From Anisus vortex (taxonomy: Eukaryota; Mollusca; Gastropoda; Planorbidae), in NCBI GenBank assembly GCA_949126835.1, contig OX421500.1, forward strand, positions 27,555,731 to 27,619,730: a DNA stretch of 64,000 nucleotides, read 5' to 3'. The notes under the pieces were generated by a model. The model worked only from the letters and a program-made list of their open reading frames with translations, was not told the DNA's origin and ran no database searches. Positions within the stretch are counted from its first letter, which is position 1, and each line of letters opens with the position of its first letter. Shown piece by piece: positions 11,501 through 20,500 of this stretch. A program made the translations under genes and the position numbers.

Positions 11501-14500
11501 AATTCGAATTATGGAAGTGTGAACTCGCCTTCATGAGAACCTGCATTTTTTTTCCGGTATTGTAATTTATAGTGCAAAGAGTGTTAAACGTAGCATAACA
11601 CACATCACAAGAAAGGAGACAAAGAAATATAACTATATTTATTTCTAATTAAACAAAAAAATAAACAAAGTTATTTTACTGACTTATACAAATCTTGTTC
11701 AATATAAATGAAATCTTATTTAACGAACAATATTTTAAAAAAATAACGTCTGCTTTAAAAAATTTCTATCCCACTTTTTAATTTCTTCATAAAAAAAAAC
11801 AAAAACGGTGGAAACTTGATTAATGGCGATTTACACTTTGATATTGAAGTGGCTAATATAATAAATAAAGCAAGTTAATACGTTTACAATACGTTTTTAG
11901 CATTAGAACCTAATCATGATCATCTAGAATGTTATAGTGTTTAATTATTACGTAGGTAGAACTGCAGTCAAATATTTATAAACTGGCCACTTAACTAAAA
12001 GTAAAAAAGTCGACATTCAAAACACAATTTAAAGTCAAAGTCGTGAGTTTTACCGCCGACTATACAGCCCTGATGCCTACTAAAAAAATAGTTGAGAATT
12101 CCTCTGTCAGCATGTGGAAGTCAACGTCAGGTCACTTCTTGGACAGTCATGGTATATGTGGGAAGAGACAATGCCAGATGTCAATCTAGGCCAACTAAAA
12201 GATGGGGTCTTCAAAAAACTACAAAGCAATCCTAGCCTAAAAACTAACCAATACTATCCATTGAAAAATACTATAAAGCAATGCCCAACCATGTAAACTA
12301 ACCAATACTAACTAAAAACAATAAAAACTACAAAACTAAACCTACCATAAAGACTAGATTTAATAAATCTAGGGGGAAAAAGTCTGGTCCGGGAAGCATG
12401 TGCTGCATGGAGTGTGTGGGTGTGATTGATATTTTATGGTTAGAAGAAAAAAATAAACACAGTTTTTATTTACAACACAAAGTGCTCAACGGAGGTAACA
12501 ATATTTCATAAAACATGCAAAATTACCAGTTATACAACATTAATTAAATAAAAAATCACAGAAATGGAATCGCTAAACGAAACAAAATGTTTCAGGACAA
12601 AAAGATCATTAACCCTTTCTGTCCATTTTTTTTATAGACAAAATGCATATGTCTTAAAAATATTTTAATATCTTTTTTTTTATTAAATGTACCAAGTGTT
12701 ATATATCCAAATAAAGGTGAATAAATACTAAATCTAAATAAAATTGTTTTGTTCTGAAATTTTTTGCGTTAAAAATAAAAAAATAAAAAAAATATTTGTA
12801 AAAATTAAAAAAATTAAAATTTTTCTAGTAACAAAAAAAACAAAAAACAAATTGCCAAGTGCAAACTATAAGATGTATTGAAATAAATCCATGTTTCTAT
12901 CAATTATATACTATTAGGCTATCAACTTGATTACAAAAATTGACAGGTAATCCTTTCACTCAATGTCTGTTACCGTTTGAAAAAACATAGATAAATGTGA
13001 TATTATAACATTTCTTGTTATGCATGGTAATGTTTTCAGAAAATGAACAATTTTTTTTCTAAAAAATTAGGTACATGTTATATATCAAATTAAAGAAAGT
13101 AAAATATACATTTTAAATATAAAAGATTAAACAATGTAATCTTGTTCAGAATAAACTGATGATGAAAAAATTGGAAAGATTCGGTCCTAGTTGATGGCTC
13201 TTATTTTTTGCCGGTTGAGGCTCTCGACTCGATGTAGTCTTAGACCGAAATATTTATTTGAATCTAAATTGTATTAAATTTGTGTCTTTAATAAAATCAA
13301 ATAAGTTTGTATCATTTTTATTGAATATTGTCTTTAAAAAAGCCTAGCAGACAGTATTTTAGTTGATCTTTACTAGGCCCCCCCATTATGTGTACTTGTT
13401 ACCGTCGTAACAAATCAGTAATCACCACTATAAACAATGAAAAAAAAAGCATACAAGGTTGTCAAATTTCCTTCAAACTTATGTTTAAAAAGAGTTCTGA
13501 TATCTATAAATAGTCAGAGGAAGTTAACATTAATTTTAGAAAGCTGGTTTAGATTTAATAGCGAAAAAAAGAATGTTACTCAAATCAACGCCAAGGGCAT
13601 TCTTACGGCAGAATAGCACTGCTGATCAACGCCACCTGCGTTCTTACGGACTGAAAGTGTTAAAGTGAGAAAAAAATAGAACCAGTAATTCCAAATATAG
13701 CCTTATAATTGTATAATATTCAATTAACAATATTGATTTTAGCCTCAGTAGCTTCTTTTCATTATTGCACTTCTGACTTATGTACCCATGCCCATGGTAT
13801 CGTGCGAATTTGGCATGGATATTTAAAAGTCGTTCCTACAAAACCAAAAAACTCGTTTAAATCAATGTATTTTCTTTTAAATTATACACTGAATCTAATA
13901 AACTAATACATATAAAAATACTAATACATATAAATACTTTTTAACCAAATTCAAATTTGAACCTATCTGTAGTAATATCTATTTGTTTTATTGGCATGGG
14001 TTGTTGTTTTTTTTATACAAAAACAACTGTGAGTGTAATTCAAAGGAACATTTTTTTTACAGTTAAATATAAATAAAAGTCAGTGGTAGTTTTCTTTTCT
14101 TGCTAAAGCAATTTTTGTTACTAATTTTAAATTATACAGTAGTGCTATATAAAAAATCACTTTACAAATAGCTTACCTTCAAAGTACAAAGAATGTATCT
14201 GCCATTTAACTTGATTCAACTGACTTAACAAGTAAATGACAAATTTCTATATATATAGATTAGAAGTTAAATTATGAATTTATTTTGTTTATTGCTTTTT
14301 TTTTAAATAGGAGATTAGAACTGTGGTGAGAGATATAGAACAAACAGCCAGAGAAATTCAAACATCTCTTCAACCAATACATCAACCTACACAGGCTGCC
14401 AATAGTAAGTTACTTATTTACTCACATATAGAGAGCCTTAGTTACACACATATATAGAACCTTAGTTACACACATGTACAAAACCTTAGTTTCACTTATT

Positions 14501-17500
14501 TGAAATATTATCTTAAATTTGAACATTTTGGCCTCCCACTTTTTATACTATTACTAGCATAATCAGCATTCTCAAATTCATGATTTTGATATGACAATAT
14601 TATCTAATATATTTCAATGCTTATTAAATTAGAAGACTAATATATAAACAAATAAAAATATAGCTTTCCTGTGATAACTTTAAAAGTTAGATCTTGTAAC
14701 ATTGAAAAAAATAGGGTTGCATAAAGATAAGATAAAAGAAAGTACAACCTTTAACTCTTAACAAACAAATGTTAGCATGATAGTGTTCAAGAATAGATAT
14801 GTAGAAAATAAGACAGGTGAAAATCAATGCCAAAAAACAACATCCCTTTGAAAAGTTGTCTGTGTGTTTTTCTGATAATGCAGTTGGTTTTCAGAAACTA
14901 TTGTAGGCTACTGTTCTTTTTCCCACCATTAGTGCTTTACATGAAGACCCAAAAATGGCTGCAAATTTGTTTGAAATAAATCAACTTTGAAAAGGTGTAA
15001 ACTCTTCAAGAAAATTACGTGCTTCGACTATGGAGAAAAAAAACTTCTAACCTTTGCAAATTAGACTTGGACCTTATTATATATATATATTTGTCCAATG
15101 ATGTCATCATCTTGCATATATACAAAGAAACACAGTAACTAGAACATTTCTATATTATACTATAATTGCCTAAAAAAAAAACAGGACAAGCCTTCAGGCT
15201 CTTTATGTCAAGGTGTAAAGATGTTTAGGGGTGACACGGGGAAGTGGGGGGGGGGGGGCAGACCAAAGTTATTTTCTGGCGCCAGCCATCCCATGGAACA
15301 CCAATAGGTGTGGCATGCCGTGTAACTTAGAGTATTGTTTCCACAGCCACATGCACTAAATTCTTCCTCCGCACTGTCCCCCATGCGTTAGCCCACCAGT
15401 GTGCTCTTATTTAAATGTACATTCTTGGTTGTCTATAAATAATCTAAAGTGTATTTAACAGTGCATTCTGTTCCCGATGGCTTTAAAAAAAGTCTTTATT
15501 TTCTTAAATTCAGTTTCAGGTTTCTGTGAAAATGCTCTTTCCAAGTTTCACAAAATCCAGGAGCAGTACCAACACCTTGCCAGTAAGATTCCACTCAATC
15601 AATATTACAGGTAAATAGATTTTTTTTTAAACCAGTAAATGAAAAGTCTCTACATAAAGCATTAGTTACAGACTAATGACCAGTTTATGTATTAGATTAT
15701 TAAGATACGTAGTGGCAATATGGGTATATGAATCATTTTATTGCTTTATGAAAGCCACTGTGGCAATGGAAAGCTTATTAAAACATCATACAGTGGCTAC
15801 AATGTTTTTTGACTCATTTCATTTATCTTTCATCTAAGATACTTATTGTTAGTACTGTCCTTTATTTATATTATTTTACTGTATTTTATTTTGTCTCACC
15901 TTGAGACCTGGTCACTAAAGATCTCTACTTTCTTTTTCAGAGCGTCTCTTATTTTTCAGCCCTACAAAACCTGTAGTAATTAAAATTTAAAATTTAGTTG
16001 TAAATTCTCACCAATTTAGACTTTCTCTTATTCATATTGTTATATTATTATAATACTTTTTGTTATGCATAGTGTAAAGTTTCTAAATAGATGTTTAGTC
16101 CATGATGATATCAGCTTGAAAAAAAAAAGGCTTCAGCTTTTACAAATTCTTTCTTACAATTTCAATCCTTCATTCTTATAGCCATAGAATCATTGCAATT
16201 ATATGGTACAGTCAGTCAATGCACTCATAGCCATTCACACATTGCCATTGTGTATCTTAATCTTGTTGCAATAAATGCAGTAATTGCTGTCCCATGTGAT
16301 AGACTGTTCATAAGCTAATGAAAGGTTGGAGAGGACTATGTTTCATTTATGACATTTCATTCTCTCTCAAGGTTCAATGATCATTGGAGGTTTGTCACCC
16401 AACGAATTGTTTACATGTGTGCCCTGGTGATTTATCTAAAGGAAGAGCGTTTAGTTTCCAGGGAGGAAGTAGCAGAAATGATTGGAGGTTTAACATTTAA
16501 AGATTATTGAATCATTTAAACATTTCAAGATTATTGAATCATTTAAATATTTAAAGATTATTGAATCATTTAAACATTTCAAGATTATTAAGTAATTAAA
16601 AGATTATTAAGTAATTAAAAGATTATTAAGTAATTAAAAGATTATTAAGTAATTAAAAGATTATTAAGTAATTAAAAGATTATTGAGTAAGTAAAAGATT
16701 ATTGAGTACTTTAACATTTAAAGTTTATGGAGTAATTTAAACAAAAACTTTTTAGTGCTTTTTAAGATATAAATGTATACCGGTATATTCAAGGGAAGTA
16801 ACCAAATCAATATATTTTCTCCTCCTTTGCTTTCAGTCAAGGTGAATAAAGAAGATGGATTTCACATTGATTTGGATGATTACCTTATGGGGATTCTGAA
16901 CTTAACTAATGAATTGGTGAGTACATTTTGGTCAACAATCAAATTTACTTTAGTGAAAGGATAATTATTTTCATGTCACTTGTTACACTACACTTCAATA
17001 TTTCCATAATGTAGTCTGGCTATTTAACTCTATAGAAGAAATTGAAGTTGGACACCTGTCCCAAAATATTTTTTTAATGTGGCTAACCTGACAATTTTTG
17101 TATTGATTTTTTGCTATAGCAACCATAAAAATGGCCAATAAACAATTTTTTTTTATGTTCTTATAACTTTTTTTTACAAAGAAGAGAATTCAATTCTGCT
17201 TTTGGTTATTGCTTTGAATTAATATTATCTATCTTTCCATGAATGACTTTGCTGATAGCTTTATTATTTTAAAAGTTATAAATTTTCTTCTAAACCAGCA
17301 TAAATTAATTACCTACAAACACATGAAAACTCAAAAATTTAAAAAAAGTTATCAACAATTCTTCAAGATCATGCATTGGTGATAAAGAAAAATGCCAAAT
17401 TTCAACCTTGTGCAATGATTAGTTACAGAGGAGTATCTAAATATCTGAAGGAAAAAGATAAAAAGTTCTGTTTGAAATGAACTAAACATGCATGTTTGAA

Positions 17501-20500
17501 TGTGTAATGTAAGGCTTTTGAAGCTCAAATATCTTGTTTAACAAATGTATTTTATTATAAGAATAATAGTTAAACTGTATCCATATGTAAAAATCTCAAA
17601 TATGATTAAAAAAAATATTTTGCATAATTAGACAGGTAAAGTAAGTAAAATACCCTTTGGACAAAACTGAACATAGAGCTGATGGGACTAGCTATGAATG
17701 CAGTAATATTTATTAAATAAACTTCCTGTTTCCCCAGTCAAGACTAGCTATGAATCAATCAACATATATAATTACCATGAGTTTGTTTATATGTTTGTTT
17801 ATATATATATTTATATATATGTTTGTTCGCTATAGGCTCCTAAGCCGTTTGACTATTCGGGCCAAAAATTAAATGTATAAATTGGAAACGTCCTCCAAAA
17901 GATAATTTTATTTTATCACTTATAATCATAAATGCGTTGATTAAAAAAATCCAAAATGTCATATTCATCTATGCAAATAAATATAACGGTACATAGCAAA
18001 TGGCCACTTCCGTTCATTAACTATGTTGAACGCGACATTCACTATGTTGAACGCGAGGGTCTTTCTGGGTTTTCCCAATTCTACTGTTGTTTTTTTAATG
18101 TGGCGAGACCTTTTTTAAAAGTTAGGCACCGCAATTTGGCTTGGAGAGTTTCAATGGTTTACTTTAAACAAAATACTAGCGTATGACGTAATGTCTATGA
18201 AATTATTTCTTTTTTCATTATTGATGTTTGCATTATCCTTTTAAGAAAAAGTAACCACATGTTTTAATTATTTAATGGATTTACGTTGCTATTGAGAATA
18301 TCCTTTAAAAGAAGGCGACTTTATACACTTTATAAATTAAATGATACGAATTATAAAAAAAAACAAGTTAGGCTTATAAATGATTACTTTCAAATACCGG
18401 GTACCATAAGCTTGACAGCAACAATATAAAATAAAAACTAAATACCGAAAGAAACATTATCAATACTGTTTTATTGATACAATAAGCAAGAACAAAAATT
18501 AAATACCGAAAAAATCTTTCTCACTTTAGTTTTTATTGCATTGAAATATTATTTTCTATTTTTTTTAAATACTTTTTACCTTTTTTATTGTTTTGTATTT
18601 ATGTTTTTTTTCTTTCAGATAGTATATTATTTTTAATTTAATATTATTAATAACAAGTCAAGTCAACACAACTGTTCGCTACATTTTAATATCGAATTAA
18701 AAAGTCTCTTTAAAAAATTCGGACTAGCCTTTCGGCTCTTGTGTCCAGGGCGTAACGCTTAGGATTGAGCAATCTCTGTACGGGCTCCAGTCACCCCACG
18801 CCACACCTAAGGCGTGGTGTGCCATGTAACAGGGAAGGTTTCCGCAGCCCAGCGATCGTTCACTGCGGTTCCCCTAAGGATCATTATCGTAGTGGCTCGC
18901 CCGTATACCTGCACTGTCACCCGGTAGCACAAATCCTATACTATAGGTACATGCATCCAGGAACCGGGTGGTTCTCGAGACGGGATTGCAGCGTACATTG
19001 CTCCCTCCCCCCCCCCCCCCCCCGGACCAGTGACCTCTCGGCAGTGTAATGGACCTGTGCCCCATGCGTTCGCCCGCCAGTGTATTCTTAATGGGAATGT
19101 ATCGGCGGTTTACGCACTACGCCAGTCCTTGAGGCCACAATTCTTATGCATATGTCAGGGTCAGGTCGACCAGAAACAACAAAAAAATAACAAAAACTAA
19201 ATACCTAAAGAAACATACTCAACACTGTTTTATTAATACAATAAGCAAGAACAAAAATTAAATACCGAAAAAATCGTTATCACTTTAGTTTTTATTGTAT
19301 TGAAATATTATTTTATACGCTTTTTTTTATTATTTACCTTTTTATTGTTTGGTATTGTTTTTGTTTTTTTCTTTTAGATAGTATAGGCCTATTATTGTTA
19401 ATTTAATAGGCTATTTTAAATAACAAGTCAAGTCAACACAACTGTTCGCTACGTTATAATACCAGACGCTTGACAGTAACAATTCTTATGCATATGCCAG
19501 GGTCAGGTCGACCAGAAACAAATAACAATATCAAAAACTAAATACCGAAAGAAACATTCTCAACAATGTTTTATTAATACAATAAGCAAGAACAATAGTT
19601 AAATACCGAAAATAATCGTTATCACTTTAGTTTTTATTGTATTGAAATATTATTTTCTACGCTTTTTTTATTATTTACCTTTTTATAGTTTGGTATTGTG
19701 TTGTTTTTTTTTTTTTAAATAGTATATTATTGTTAATTTAATAGGCTATTTTTAATAACAAGTCAAGTCAACACAACTGTTCGCTACGTTATAATACCAG
19801 ACGCTTGACAGTAACAATTATTATGCATATGCCAGGGTCAGAAACAATTAAAAAGAACCCAAACTAAATACCGAAAAGAAACGTTTATTGTAATAGTCTC
19901 TTTTCTTTCTCTCTTAACATTAATATTAACTTAACTTAACTAATATTGTAATATTGTAGTCGTTTGTTTCTCCGTCATTTTGACGGGCATAACCACTAGT
20001 GAAGTAATATTTATTAAATAAACTTCCTGTTTCCCCAGTCAAGACTAGCTATGAATGAAGTAATATTTATTAAATAACCTCCCTGTTTCCCCAATCAAGA
20101 CTAGCTATGAATGCAGTAATATTTATTCAATAACCTTCCTGTTTCCCCAATCAAGACTAGCTATGAATGAAGTAATATTTATTAAATAAACTTCCTGTTT
20201 CCCCAGTCAAGACTAGCTATGAATGAAGTAATATTTATTAAATAACCTCCCTGTTTCCCCAATCAAGACTAGCTATGAATGCAGTAATATTTATTCAATA
20301 ACCTTCCTGTTTCCCCAGTCATGACTAGCTATGAATGAAGTAATATTTATTAAATAACCTTCCTGTTTCCCCAGTCAAGACTAGCTATGAATGCAGTAAT
20401 ATTTATTCAATAACCTTCCTGTTTCCCCAGTCAAGACTAGCTATGAATGAAGTAATATTTATTAAAAAAACCTCCCTGTTTCCCAAATCAAGACTAGCTA

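Larger units (their letters stand above)
17755..19999 (+). mobile_element. Non-autonomous Helitron in TSN intron 5
   Basis: It starts TCAATCAACATAT after an A and ends with hairpin CCGTCA-TTT-TGACGG, ten bases, then CTAG before a T. These are the defining Helitron features: 5' TC, 3' hairpin plus CTRR, insertion between A and T, no target duplication. Removing it restores 'actagctatgaa|tgaagtaat', identical to neighbouring array units, which proves the boundaries. It contains about 340-bp tandem repeats and a nested repeat A, but no Rep/helicase gene. Confidence 0.9.

Noticed and set aside
16773..16964. Short gene of 63 codons
   Set aside because: It is TSN exon 5 read through its flanking introns.
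18765..19065. 94-codon + strand and 63-codon - strand ORFs
   Set aside because: They lie in repeat A and its poly-C run, and the other copies of the repeat break both frames.
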